From Caldisericota bacterium (lineage in GTDB: Bacteria > Caldisericota > Caldisericia > Cryosericales > Cryosericaceae), in NCBI GenBank assembly GCA_026390195.1, contig JAPLGK010000024.1, positions 1 through 51,768 of the forward strand: a DNA stretch of 51,768 nucleotides, given 5' to 3'. The notes under the pieces are model-generated. The model saw nothing but the letters and a program-made list of their open reading frames with translations, did no database searches and was not told where the DNA came from. A program made the translations under genes and the position numbers. Below are positions 1 to 8,239 of this stretch, one piece after another (positions within the stretch are counted from its first letter, which is position 1; each line of letters opens with the position of its first letter).

Positions 1-1
1 T

Positions 2-493
2 GGGCCTGACGAGATAGAGGATCTAAGAGGACTTTTCCTCGAGGCTGAACTCGAAGCCGAGGAAATTGCATCCGAAAATGTCAAGAACATGGAGTTTTCG
101 AAGCTCTTTACGAATCTGTTGGGAATGTCTTCCTCTTCGTATGGATTGACCATTGAAGAGGGTTTTGCAGACAAGAAGGTTTTCGAGGAAGAAATTGAAT
201 CGTTGAGAGAGTATGCAAGAACAGTCAAGGAAAGTGGAGGAAGATTCTTGAATTTGCACCGCTATCCAACACGTCTGTATGCTTCTTTGGTTAGCTCTCT
301 TCCTCTGCCCCTTCTGAGCCTTTTCAGAAAGCGGATTGCCAAAGCAATTACGAAAGAGAGAGGAAGGAAGGGAAAAGGCAACGTTGACGAAATTGACTAC
401 TATAACGGGGCAGTCGTGAAAATTGGGGAGCGATTCAACGTTGATACTCCGGTGAATAGGAAGATCTGCCAAACGATGAAGGCAAGGGGATGA
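2..493 (+). CDS. Ketopantoate reductase (PanE/ApbA) family, C-terminal part
   Basis: The reading frame is open from the left edge (frame beginning at base 2), so the start lies outside the window. What is visible is about 163 residues resembling the all-helical C-terminal domain of 2-dehydropantoate 2-reductase-like proteins: an early 'KNMEFSKLFTNLLG' helix and a terminal 'DYYNGAVVKIGERF...TPVN' segment. In that family this region binds the ketoacid and forms the domain interface. The NADPH-binding Rossmann domain would lie upstream. It overlaps the next gene by 4 bases (ATGA), suggesting translational coupling to a plsY-like gene. Base composition is clearly lower in GC than most of the window. 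Family call is good; the exact substrate (ketopantoate or another 2-ketoacid) cannot be read from the fragment. Confidence 0.7.
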   Translation, partial: GPDEIEDLRGLFLEAELEAEEIASENVKNMEFSKLFTNLLGMSSSSYGLTIEEGFADKKVFEEEIESLREYARTVKESGGRFLNLHRYPTRLYASLVSSLPLPLLSLFRKRIAKAITKERGRKGKGNVDEIDYYNGAVVKIGERFNVDTPVNRKICQTMKARG

Positions 494-1080
494 CTGTGTT
501 CATTGTGCTTTCGATTGCCGCCTATCTTTTGGGCTCTATTCCTTTTGGTTTTCTGGTAGGCAAATCGAAGGGAGTGGACGTAAGGACGATTGGCTCAAAG
601 TGTGCCTCATCGACAAATGTCTCAAGGGCGCTTGGCTGGAAGTGGGGGGTTGTCTCGGCACTCCTCGATTTCTCAAAGGGCTTCTTGCCAGCATACTTGG
701 CCGAGACGCTCTTGACGAGTCACTGGCAGATTGTGATCGTCGCATTGCTCCCCACCGTTGGACAGGTCCTCCCGATCTTTCTTAGATTCAAAGGAGGAAA
801 GGGTGCCTCCACTTTCTATGGCGCAACTCTTGCATTCATAGGGCCACGGTATTTTGTCTATTTCTTCCCTGTCTTGTTGCTCACCTTTCTTGTGACCAAG
901 AAAACGAGTTTGTCTAACTTAATATTCTCGTGGGTCCTGGTAGTTTTGATGTACATCTTCTTTCCATCATACTACGCCATCTTCGCATTGTTGGGGGCAT
1001 CCTTCTTAGTGTTTGCTTTGAGGGACAATATCAAGAGACTTCACAAAGGAACTGAGCCTGATACACCCCTTACGTGGTAA
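490..1080 (+). CDS. plsY: Glycerol-3-phosphate acyltransferase PlsY-like membrane protein (copy 1)
   Basis: 196 residues, the usual PlsY length, with several hydrophobic helices. PlsY moves an acyl group from acyl-phosphate to glycerol-3-phosphate in the first step of phospholipid synthesis. The N-terminal 'GSIPFGFLVGK' and the central glycine-rich loop 'FKGGKGAS' are typical. The first catalytic loop reads 'GSKCASSTNVSR' where the family normally has GSGNxGATNxxR; the glycine-asparagine part is lost while the T-N and R are kept. Activity is therefore less certain than membership. The gene starts inside the preceding stop codon (ATGA). Codon use is AT-richer than neighbours downstream of 1080. 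A second, GC-rich plsY-like gene lies at 34771-35373, so this copy may have been acquired from another lineage. Confidence 0.8.
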   Translation: MTVFIVLSIAAYLLGSIPFGFLVGKSKGVDVRTIGSKCASSTNVSRALGWKWGVVSALLDFSKGFLPAYLAETLLTSHWQIVIVALLPTVGQVLPIFLRFKGGKGASTFYGATLAFIGPRYFVYFFPVLLLTFLVTKKTSLSNLIFSWVLVVLMYIFFPSYYAIFALLGASFLVFALRDNIKRLHKGTEPDTPLTW

Positions 1081-1739
1081 CCAGACACTTATTCTTGAGA
1101 GTTCTTGCTTGAACCGTCATCATATCCAATACGAGAAGTCGCAGGCGAACGAGATCGAGTGGACGGGCAGCTTGCGCGTGTGGCATCTTCTGTGACAAGA
1201 GGGGTACTACTGTTTGGTGGGACAGAGCAGGGTGAGATGACTCACTGCCCCGTTGGAACAGGAGAGGGTTGTGGAGGTCATTTCTACTTGTGGGCGGGGA
1301 TGTGGGTCCGGTGCCATGCGGATCAGGATATACCCATAAGGAGTTGAAACAAACCCATGAGCGACCCGATTCGCGAGTGCTGCTTCATCGTCCCGGACGC
1401 GGACGCTGCCCCACGCGACCCTCACCGGCGCATACAAGTGGCAGTCGGCCGCGCACGTCCGAGGGCTCCACCGACATCCGCTCACAGCTGGGCATGCGGC
1501 AGTTCACGGGGCCACACTGATCTTCGGGGACAGCCGCTCACCCCAACCCTGAGTGGAACGTTTGCTGGGAGCTTCATGGACCCGACTCCGCCCAAAGGGA
1601 GTGAGCTGCCGGTCGCGTTCATGACATCGTTCGACGCTGGTTGCACGGGCGTGGCGTTTCCCTTGTGTGACAGTATACTGGATCATAGATTCGCACAGGT
1701 CGTATCACCACAGTAGCTTTGCAGACAAAGGAGAGGGAC
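1081..1739. other. Long non-coding or degraded interval after plsY
   Basis: GC content rises sharply right after the plsY stop. The short frames here lack a good ribosome binding site and recognisable families. The only coding-like trace is the frameshifted remnant at 1357-1552, annotated separately. No tRNA, hairpin terminator or clear promoter was found. Confidence 0.4.
1357..1552 (+). pseudogene. Possible frameshifted small gene remnant
   Basis: A frame opening with MSDPIRECCFIV runs to a run of four C bases at 1409-1412. Removing one C there joins it to a second frame reading 'HATLTGAYKWQSAAHVRG' and 'AVHGATLIFGDSR', ending at 1550-1552. The joined product would be about 64 residues with sensible composition, whereas the unjoined frames look random. 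An AAGGAG lies at 1338-1343, rather far (13 bases) from the ATG. I do not recognise the family. It could be chance. Confidence 0.25.
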
Positions 1740-2081
1740 ATGGAGATGATCGGAGCGTGCGGGCTCGCATGTACGTCATGCCCAGCCTACGTCGCCGGCA
1801 GGACCCCCGACAGGGAGTTGCAGGAGAAGACGGCCGCCGCGTGGTCGGCAGCCTACGGCATCAAGGTCAAGCCCGAGGACGTCGTCTGCGACGGGTGCCA
1901 GTCGGCAGGTCCACGGCTGTTCTCTCACTGTACCGTCTGCGACGTGCGGGCGTGCGCCCATGGCAAGGGCTACGCCACCTGCGCGGAGTGTGACGAGTAC
2001 AACAAGTGCAAGACCATCAATGGGTTCTTTGGGTTCTGCCCCGAGGCGAAACCCATCTTGGACGGCTTGAGAGCGAAGTAG
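1740..2081 (+). CDS. DUF3795 cysteine-rich protein
   Basis: 113 residues. It begins 'MEMIGACGLACTSCPAYVAG', the CGLxCxxCPAY signature of DUF3795, and carries further cysteine pairs ('CDGC', 'CTVCDVRAC', 'CAECDEYNKC'), so it probably binds one or two metal ions or an iron-sulfur cluster. The function of the family is unknown; members are common in anaerobic bacteria and archaea. The ATG at 1740 was chosen because GGAG at 1730-1733 sits 6 bases before it; a longer frame from 1719 lacks a site. Stand-alone gene; no neighbour suggests a pathway. Confidence 0.8.
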   Translation: MEMIGACGLACTSCPAYVAGRTPDRELQEKTAAAWSAAYGIKVKPEDVVCDGCQSAGPRLFSHCTVCDVRACAHGKGYATCAECDEYNKCKTINGFFGFCPEAKPILDGLRAK

Positions 2082-2179
2082 CGCGCCATCGATCATACAG
2101 TGCTCCAGACTGCTTGCCAGGGCGCTCGGCAGGCTCATGGCGCGTAGATGAGGTTTGAGGGGTCCGTGCGCGAAGCGAT

Positions 2180-3358
2180 ATGAGCGTCTGGTCCGTCGTC
2201 GCTTTCATCTATGTCGGAGCCGGCGCCGTGTGGTGGCTGGCCATGCTGGGCGCATTCCTCCGGACCAGGCAAGCTGTCCCGTTCGTCCGCGATTTCAACG
2301 ACCCGGCCCCTGCGCAGTGGCCCCGGGTGTCGATTGTAATTCCGGCATGCAACGAAGAGGAGGCCATCGAGCCGGCCGTGCGGAGTCGCCTCCTCGACGC
2401 ATATCCCAACCTGGAAGTCATCCTCGTCGACGATCGGTCGACCGACGGGACAGGAGCCGCCATCGACCGGCTTGCCGCGGAAGATGCAAGAGTCGTGCCG
2501 GTGCACGTCACCGAACTGCCGGCGGACTGGCTGGGCAAGCAGCACGCGATGCAAACTGGTCTGGAACACGTCACCGGTGACTGGGTCCTCTTCACGGACG
2601 CGGATGTCCATGCTGTGCCCGGTTGCCTGCACAGAGCGGTGGCCAGATGTGAGGCTCGCGGGTTCGACCTACTGGCAATCATCCCCGAACTGCGGTCGAC
2701 AGGATTCGTCCTGGATGCCGTCATAGCCCAATTCCTGCGAACGGTTCTGGTTGCCGCCCGCCCCTGGGCCGTCGAGGACCCGCGTACGGACGCGGGCGTC
2801 GGGGCAGGAGCATTCTCGCTCGTGCGACGTTCGGTCCTTGACCGGTCACCCGGACTGGCGTGGCTGAGACTGGAGCTGGGTGACGACATCGCGCTGGGGC
2901 AGATGCTCAAGGCGTCGGGTGCCCGCTGCTCACTGGCGATGGGTCGCGGCATGCTGGACGTCCTCTTCTACCCGACCATGGGCGCGATGGCCCGCGCGGC
3001 CGAGCGTGCTGGGTTCACTTCCATTGGACACTTCAGCCTGCCTCGCATCGTGGCGGAGATCGCAGGGTACTGGGCAATGGAGTTCGCGCCATACGCCGCG
3101 CTCGCATTCTGGCGCATCCCTATGTTGCAGATTGTGGGAGCCATACTCGTCATCCTGGCTCAGGTGACCTGTGTTTCGTTGAACAGATGGGCGGGAGCTC
3201 GTACGCTGCCCGCCGTGGCGCAGCCCCTTGGGGCGGCGATGAACGGTATCCTCATGTTGCGGGCCGGCGTCCTGGGAACCATCCGTGGCGGCGTGTGGTG
3301 GCGCGGGACCTTCTACTCATCTTCGCTGCTGCGCAAGGGGCGCCGGGTGCGCTTGTAG
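2180..3358 (+). CDS. Membrane-anchored family 2 glycosyltransferase
   Basis: 392 residues. An N-terminal hydrophobic helix (about 5-30) precedes a GT-A domain: 'VSIVIPACNEEE' at about 50, the nucleotide-sugar motif 'VDDRSTDGT' at about 83-91, and the metal-binding 'FTDADV' at about 139-144. A later 'GVGAGAFSLVRR' and 'LGDDIALG' (an ED/DD-type acceptor-site motif) follow, then C-terminal membrane segments from about 295. This arrangement resembles the HpnB/CrtQ-like group, which adds sugars to lipids such as hopanoids or carotenoids; the actual acceptor is unknown. No strong ribosome binding site precedes the ATG at 2180. A CrtC-like gene sits at 13184, but there is no carotenoid synthesis gene in the window. 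Confidence 0.75.
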   Translation: MSVWSVVAFIYVGAGAVWWLAMLGAFLRTRQAVPFVRDFNDPAPAQWPRVSIVIPACNEEEAIEPAVRSRLLDAYPNLEVILVDDRSTDGTGAAIDRLAAEDARVVPVHVTELPADWLGKQHAMQTGLEHVTGDWVLFTDADVHAVPGCLHRAVARCEARGFDLLAIIPELRSTGFVLDAVIAQFLRTVLVAARPWAVEDPRTDAGVGAGAFSLVRRSVLDRSPGLAWLRLELGDDIALGQMLKASGARCSLAMGRGMLDVLFYPTMGAMARAAERAGFTSIGHFSLPRIVAEIAGYWAMEFAPYAALAFWRIPMLQIVGAILVILAQVTCVSLNRWAGARTLPAVAQPLGAAMNGILMLRAGVLGTIRGGVWWRGTFYSSSLLRKGRRVRL

Positions 3359-3406
3359 CGGACCAGCATGACAAGCTCAGAACATAGTGGTCCAGAGGAG
3401 GCTTGC

Positions 3407-4333
3407 GTGTCGACTGACGACGACGGCATGATGGTACCGGCCGGACTTTCGAAGCAGCAGGTGAGTCAGGTTCGGGCTCTTGCGGGCTTCTGTGAAGCAA
3501 GAGACGAGTATTCGATGGAGGCCCGGCTGGACCTCGGCACGCTGGAGACACGGCCGGAGGGTTCAGTCAGTGATGTGCTGTGGTACGAGAGTGGACAGCT
3601 TGTCGGGTTTGCGGGCATGTACAGCTGCGACGACCCATCGGAAGTCGAGGCAAGTATTCTCGTCCATCCCGATTTCCGCAGGAGGGGCATCGGGCGCTGG
3701 ATGGCGCGCGCCGTGGTGAGAGAATGCCAGAAGCGCGGAGTCCGGCGGCTTCTGTTCGTCATGCCACAGGAGTCGCGGGAGGGCGCCGACTTCGCTCGTG
3801 CGATGGGGACGCAGCACTCCCACAGCGAGTACACGATGGACCTTGACGTGACGCGGATTCCCTCGTTCGAGACCACTCCTGACCCAGTGGAACTCCGGCT
3901 CGCGGGCGCCGAGGACGTGCCCGTCATGGCGGCGATTGTTGCGTCAGCGTTTGCAGAATCAGCTCAGGAAGAGGAACGGGTGCTCGTGCGCCTGATGAAG
4001 GACCCTGCGCATACGACCTACCTTGCGGCGCAGGACGGGCGGCCCGTTGGCGTCATCCAGTCGGCCGTCAACGATGGACGCGTGTTTATCATCCACTTCG
4101 CAGTGCGGCCGGAGATGCAGGGACAGGGCATTGGGCGACAGATGCTGCTGGCCATCGTCCGCGGCCTGCTGAACAGCGGCAGCCAGCGGATCACCATCGA
4201 GGTCGAGACGGAGAACCAAAACACCCTTTCCCTGTACCAGCGGTGTGGTTTTGTGATGGTCAGTACCACGGACTACGAACTGCTGGAGCTGCCCAGGATC
4301 CCCATGGCTCCCGAGCTCCTGTTCGACCGCTAA
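3407..4333 (+). CDS. Tandem GNAT acetyltransferase
   Basis: Two GNAT folds in one chain of about 308 residues. The first has 'VEASILVHPDFRRRGIGRWM' (acetyl-CoA loop RRRGIG); the second has 'VRPEMQGQGIGRQML' (QGQGIG) followed by 'LYQRCGFV', the usual C-terminal strand. Tandem GNAT layout resembles MshD-like enzymes, but substrate is unknown. I chose a GTG start at 3407 because GAGGAGG at 3395-3401 lies 5 bases before it. An in-frame ATG at 3368 would add 13 residues but has no ribosome binding site. The end faces the SDR gene on the other strand 23 bases away. Confidence 0.75.
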   Translation: MSTDDDGMMVPAGLSKQQVSQVRALAGFCEARDEYSMEARLDLGTLETRPEGSVSDVLWYESGQLVGFAGMYSCDDPSEVEASILVHPDFRRRGIGRWMARAVVRECQKRGVRRLLFVMPQESREGADFARAMGTQHSHSEYTMDLDVTRIPSFETTPDPVELRLAGAEDVPVMAAIVASAFAESAQEEERVLVRLMKDPAHTTYLAAQDGRPVGVIQSAVNDGRVFIIHFAVRPEMQGQGIGRQMLLAIVRGLLNSGSQRITIEVETENQNTLSLYQRCGFVMVSTTDYELLELPRIPMAPELLFDR

Positions 4334-4356
4334 GTACCACCCCTTTCGGCCGCTGG

Positions 4357-5232
4357 CTACATGCCGGATTTCGCAGACAGGCCGGTCAACTCCTCGGTGA
4401 TGCGCCAGAGGCGCTGCTGAGCGGCGACGTCGTACGAAGCGCGCGAGGACCGGACCGCGCGTCTGCGCTGGAAGTAGCGGCCGGCAACGCCCTCGACATC
4501 AGGTGATGATGCCAGCCAGACGCCAGTGTCCGCGCCTTGCTCTGGATTTAGTCCAGAGAATCGGTCCAGCATCCGTTTGACAAACCCGATGAGCCAGCCG
4601 CTGTCCATGCAGATGTTCGTGTGCACCAGGCCAGGGTTGACGGCGTTGGCAGTGACCCTGCTTCCCTCCAGCCGCCTCGCCAGTTCGTAGACAAACAGCA
4701 GGTTCGCCAGCTTGGACTGTGCGTACGCCTGCTGGGAGAAGTAGAAGTGCTCACCCTGCAGGTTGTCCCAGTACATGCGCCCGTGCCGGTGCTCATACGA
4801 AGATGTGACGATGATGCGTGACGGAGCGCTGCTCCGCAGCACGGGAAGCAGGAAGCTGGTGAGCAGGAAGGGTGCCAGGTGGTTGACCGCGAAGACTTCC
4901 TCGTACCCGTCGACGGTGGTGCGCCGTGTCGGGAAGACCGTTCCCGCGTTGTCGACCAGGACGTACAGGCGGTCCCAGCGGTCCACAAACGTGCGGGCGA
5001 GACCGCGAACCTCGGCCATCGACGCGAGGTTGGCACGCAGGAAGTGCACATCGTCATTACCAGTTCGCTGACTGATGCCGGACACAAGGGTCTGTCCTCG
5101 CTCGGCGCTTCGGCCGGTGGCAACGACCGTCGCTCCCATGCCGGCAAGAGCCTCCACTGTGGCCGCGCCGATGCCGCGCGTGGCCCCCGTGACCAGGCAT
5201 ACCCTGCCCTGCAACACTTGGGATGGACCCAT
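4357..5232 (-). CDS. Short-chain dehydrogenase/reductase (retinol-dehydrogenase-like)
   Basis: 291 residues. The NAD(P) loop 'TGATRGIG' lies near residue 15, 'DNAGTV' (the NAG motif) near 95, and the catalytic set 'VTSSYEHR ... YAQSKLAN' near 145-175. The YxxxK is present as Y-A-Q-S-K. This pattern matches the WW-domain-oxidoreductase/retinol dehydrogenase branch of SDR enzymes, which reduce or oxidise hydrophobic carbonyls or alcohols; the substrate is unknown. The ATG at 5232 lies 5 bases after the stop of the Pnkp-like gene, so it is the last gene of the minus-strand operon 8808-4357. A longer upstream frame (to 5373) is only the antisense of that gene. Confidence 0.85.
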   Translation of the reverse strand: MGPSQVLQGRVCLVTGATRGIGAATVEALAGMGATVVATGRSAERGQTLVSGISQRTGNDDVHFLRANLASMAEVRGLARTFVDRWDRLYVLVDNAGTVFPTRRTTVDGYEEVFAVNHLAPFLLTSFLLPVLRSSAPSRIIVTSSYEHRHGRMYWDNLQGEHFYFSQQAYAQSKLANLLFVYELARRLEGSRVTANAVNPGLVHTNICMDSGWLIGFVKRMLDRFSGLNPEQGADTGVWLASSPDVEGVAGRYFQRRRAVRSSRASYDVAAQQRLWRITEELTGLSAKSGM

Positions 5233-5237
5233 TTGTG

Positions 5238-6524
5238 TTACAGTGGCTTGATGGGTGCGGAGTAGACGCGCGCAGCGGGCACGCTGACCAGCTCGCGCTC
5301 GGGGTAGCGCAGTGCAGTCAGGCTGCCTCCATGGACGCAACCGGTGTCGATGTTGATGCTGTTCCCGACCCATACCGCTTCGGCGACGGGCAAGTGTCCC
5401 CAGACGACGACCGCCTCGCTCTCGTACGCGTGGGCCCAGTCCACCATGACCTTGAGCCCGAATTCATCCCGCCGGCCCGTCGGGGTGCCAAACAGGGCGA
5501 TGTCGCGGGCCCGCGGCGAGTCCACGCCGTGAAGTTCCTGCGGCAGGCCCGCATGCGCCACCACCAGGCCGCCGCCGTTCAGGATGAGGTGTGAGGGAAG
5601 TCCGTCCAGAAAGTCGCGGACAAGCGCCTGCATCTCCTCGCCCGCTGCACTCAGTTCCTGCAGTGTACGGTCGAGGCCGTTGCTGATCTTGACCGGGGCT
5701 CCCTGCAATGCCCTGAGCAGCTTGTCGTCGTGGTTGCCTGGCACGGCCAGGGCGGCGCCGGAACGGACCATCGCCATGACGATGAGAAGCGAGCGGACAT
5801 TGTCGGGTCCGCGGTCCGTGAAGTCGCCGACAAAGACGGCCGTCCTGCCCTCTGGCGCCATGATGCGAGGAATCAGGGCATCCGGGTTCTCAACCTTGTA
5901 GCCCATAACCTTGAGCAGGGACAGGAGTTCATCACAGCACCCATGGACGTCACCGATCATGTCGAAGGATCCAGTCTTGTCGCGCCACATGGACGGCGAG
6001 AAACGGGCAGGCGCTCCGAAGGCATCTGCCTCTTCCGCGGAATGCAGGACAGTCACGGGGTCGAATCCCTCATGCCTCAGTGTATCGGTGCTGACGGGCG
6101 CCTGGGCACACTGACGGTCGACGACGAAGTCCCCTACGACACGGTCCACCCGCTGGCGATTGCGTTCCTTGCACACCTGGGGTGGAAGCTCGAACAGGAT
6201 GGCCATACACGGTCGATGATAACGGGCTGCAAGCTCCAGCAGGGGCCGGCGCGCCTTGGCCTGAACGTTCGTGGCGTCGACGACCGTGAGGCGGCCGGCG
6301 CGCAGGCGTTGTTCAACGATAGAGTGGAGCACCGCAAATGCCGCCGTAGTCGCCGCCTGGTCCGCTTCGTCGTCCGCGACCATGGCGCGGCAGGCATCCG
6401 ACGACACGATCTGGGTCGACTTGAAGTGTTGCCGTGCAAAGGTCGACTTGCCCGACCCGGACGGGCCGACAAGCACGACGAGCGTCCCCTGTGCGATGCC
6501 GTGTCCTGTGGGCTGAGTGGTCAT
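5238..6524 (-). CDS. Polynucleotide kinase-phosphatase (Pnkp-like, no ligase domain)
   Basis: 428 residues with two enzyme modules. The N-terminal kinase has a Walker A 'GPSGSGKST' (about 19-27), 'SSDACR' and 'VVDATNVQ', as in T4-Pnkp-type 5'-OH polynucleotide kinases. The second half is a calcineurin-like phosphoesterase with the full metal set: 'GDVHGC', 'GDFTDRGP', 'GNHD', 'AHAG' and a late 'WGH'. This is the kinase-phosphatase pair of bacterial Pnkp RNA-repair enzymes, but the adenylyltransferase/ligase third domain (which would make it about 850 residues) is missing, and no Hen1 methyltransferase lies nearby. It could heal RNA or DNA ends, or hydrolyse dinucleoside polyphosphates. Start overlaps the stop of the peptidase gene (ATGA). 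Confidence 0.8.
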   Translation of the reverse strand: MTTQPTGHGIAQGTLVVLVGPSGSGKSTFARQHFKSTQIVSSDACRAMVADDEADQAATTAAFAVLHSIVEQRLRAGRLTVVDATNVQAKARRPLLELAARYHRPCMAILFELPPQVCKERNRQRVDRVVGDFVVDRQCAQAPVSTDTLRHEGFDPVTVLHSAEEADAFGAPARFSPSMWRDKTGSFDMIGDVHGCCDELLSLLKVMGYKVENPDALIPRIMAPEGRTAVFVGDFTDRGPDNVRSLLIVMAMVRSGAALAVPGNHDDKLLRALQGAPVKISNGLDRTLQELSAAGEEMQALVRDFLDGLPSHLILNGGGLVVAHAGLPQELHGVDSPRARDIALFGTPTGRRDEFGLKVMVDWAHAYESEAVVVWGHLPVAEAVWVGNSINIDTGCVHGGSLTALRYPERELVSVPAARVYSAPIKPL

Positions 6525-8239
6525 GGAAGAAGGTACCCCCTTGCTGTCAGAAGGTCGAGGTAGTGCCGTGCTTCGCCGAGGACGGCAGCCGGCGCGTCGA
6601 ATTCCGCGGCGGCCAGCTTCAAGGCATCCTCACGGGCCATGCCCAGCTGGATGAAGTTGACGACTTCTTCCTTGAGGTTGTACCAGCAGGGGAAGTCGCG
6701 CATCAGGCGGTCATTCCACTGGAGGTCGTCCGGGGTCATCCACACCTCCTCGATAGGGCCGATGACCGGGACCCTGGGCTGGAATGCAGGGATGGGAGCG
6801 GTGGTTCCCGTCGCGGCCAGTTCAGCGCGGACGACCGGGGTATCGGCGGTCTCCTGTAACGCGAGGAGGGCGGCACGGGTACGCCGAGCCACCCAGTCCC
6901 GTATCAATGGGTCGTTGTACCGTACGGTGTCTGCCAGTCCCCGTTCACGTATGCGGGCTGCGATGACGGCGGCCCGCTCGTCCGGGATGCCGGAGACAAG
7001 GTCCGCAAGAGTATCCAGAACGCCGCGACCCACCCACTCGAAGGACTGGACGCTGGACTTGTCCGGCGTGTCGTCGCTGGAGTGATAGAAGCGGTCGGGC
7101 CACTGGGTCAGCGACAGAGCAGGGACGTGGACGCTCACGTCGTTGAGAATGGCGTGGTCGGAGCCCCATGTGAACCCGGTGAGCGTCAGGCGGAAGTCGT
7201 GACTGGTCAGGTTGACGGCCATGAGATCCGCAATGAACGACGGCAGTGACCACGGCGTCGCGGTGACTTCCAGGGTGGAGCCGGTTTTCGTCTGGTCTTC
7301 GCCGACCATGTCCATGTTGATGGCGCATGCCAGATCGGGCTTCTGGTCGACAAGCCATGCGATTGTGCCGTAGAACTCGGGCATCCACAGGGCGATGACC
7401 TCACGCTCCAGCGGCACGGTCTGGAGGACTCGCACAAGTTCGGCCAGCAAAGCGGCCCCGCTGGCGTTGTCGTTCGCGCCCGGACGGGGGTGGCACAGAT
7501 GTGCCAGCAGAAGGATGGGCTTCTGCGCTCCTGGAGTACCGACGTGAGCTTCCAGCACCTGCAGGTCACCCGTGCCGGCGTCAGCGTCAAAGAAGGCGTC
7601 GACTTCGACAACTTCTTCTGCGACCATGTCCTGCAGACGCTTGAACGTACGGTGACTGACGCTGAAGCCGAAGCCCTCGCCCCGCGCCTCAGACCCGAAC
7701 GAGGCGTAGTTCACCGTGTCGGGCATTTCCTCAGGTGTCCGGCCGATGCGGGCGTCCTGCGAAAGCATGAATGCTGTGATGATGCAGCGTGCCCCGCGGC
7801 CCACGATGGCTTCGCGGTAGACGACCGGAGGTTTGCCGTTGGCAAGGACAGCACAGCCGTCGACCGGATGAGCGTATGCGGCGTCCTCGGTGCCGGATCC
7901 GACGTCGACGAGGCGGAGACGCTCAATGCCGTGACTTGCCCCGGACAGGAAGATGCCGCCGATGGGCGCCATCCTCAGGTCGGGGACCAGCCACTCGCCG
8001 GTGGACAGGCGCAGGAAGCCGCTCTTGAGGTTCCAGGGGTGTGGCACGACATATCCCTGGCACGTGGTGCCACATGAATAGTGACGCACCATGCTTGCTC
8101 CCACAGACTTCTGCAATCGGGCGATGGCGTCGACAAACCCCTGCCCGCCCTTCGAGCGATGCAGGAGGGCAAGGTCGCGCTCCAGCTCCAGCGCATTCTG
8201 TGGGCAGAACTCCTGGAGCAGGTTTTCGCGGAGCGTCAT
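6521..8239 (-). CDS. M28-type zinc aminopeptidase (DUF4910-like)
   Basis: 572 residues. The central to C-terminal part holds a co-catalytic metallopeptidase pattern: 'LLLAHLCHPRPGANDNASG' (His and Asp ligands), 'MPEFYGT' (Glu), 'NMDMVGED' (Asp) and 'DRFYHSSDDTPDK' (His). An inserted region before it is the PA-like part seen in the DUF4910 group. No signal peptide, so probably cytoplasmic. About 120 residues follow the last metal ligand and contain a winged-helix-like end I cannot place. It is the second gene of the minus-strand operon, overlapping both neighbours by 4 bases (ATGA). Substrate unknown; a role in peptide turnover is inferred. Confidence 0.8.
   Translation of the reverse strand: MTLRENLLQEFCPQNALELERDLALLHRSKGGQGFVDAIARLQKSVGASMVRHYSCGTTCQGYVVPHPWNLKSGFLRLSTGEWLVPDLRMAPIGGIFLSGASHGIERLRLVDVGSGTEDAAYAHPVDGCAVLANGKPPVVYREAIVGRGARCIITAFMLSQDARIGRTPEEMPDTVNYASFGSEARGEGFGFSVSHRTFKRLQDMVAEEVVEVDAFFDADAGTGDLQVLEAHVGTPGAQKPILLLAHLCHPRPGANDNASGAALLAELVRVLQTVPLEREVIALWMPEFYGTIAWLVDQKPDLACAINMDMVGEDQTKTGSTLEVTATPWSLPSFIADLMAVNLTSHDFRLTLTGFTWGSDHAILNDVSVHVPALSLTQWPDRFYHSSDDTPDKSSVQSFEWVGRGVLDTLADLVSGIPDERAAVIAARIRERGLADTVRYNDPLIRDWVARRTRAALLALQETADTPVVRAELAATGTTAPIPAFQPRVPVIGPIEEVWMTPDDLQWNDRLMRDFPCWYNLKEEVVNFIQLGMAREDALKLAAAEFDAPAAVLGEARHYLDLLTARGYLLP

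Noticed and set aside
6050..6075. GGGTCGAATCCCT, another tRNA-like stretch
   Set aside because: Inside the Pnkp-like gene with no cloverleaf around it.
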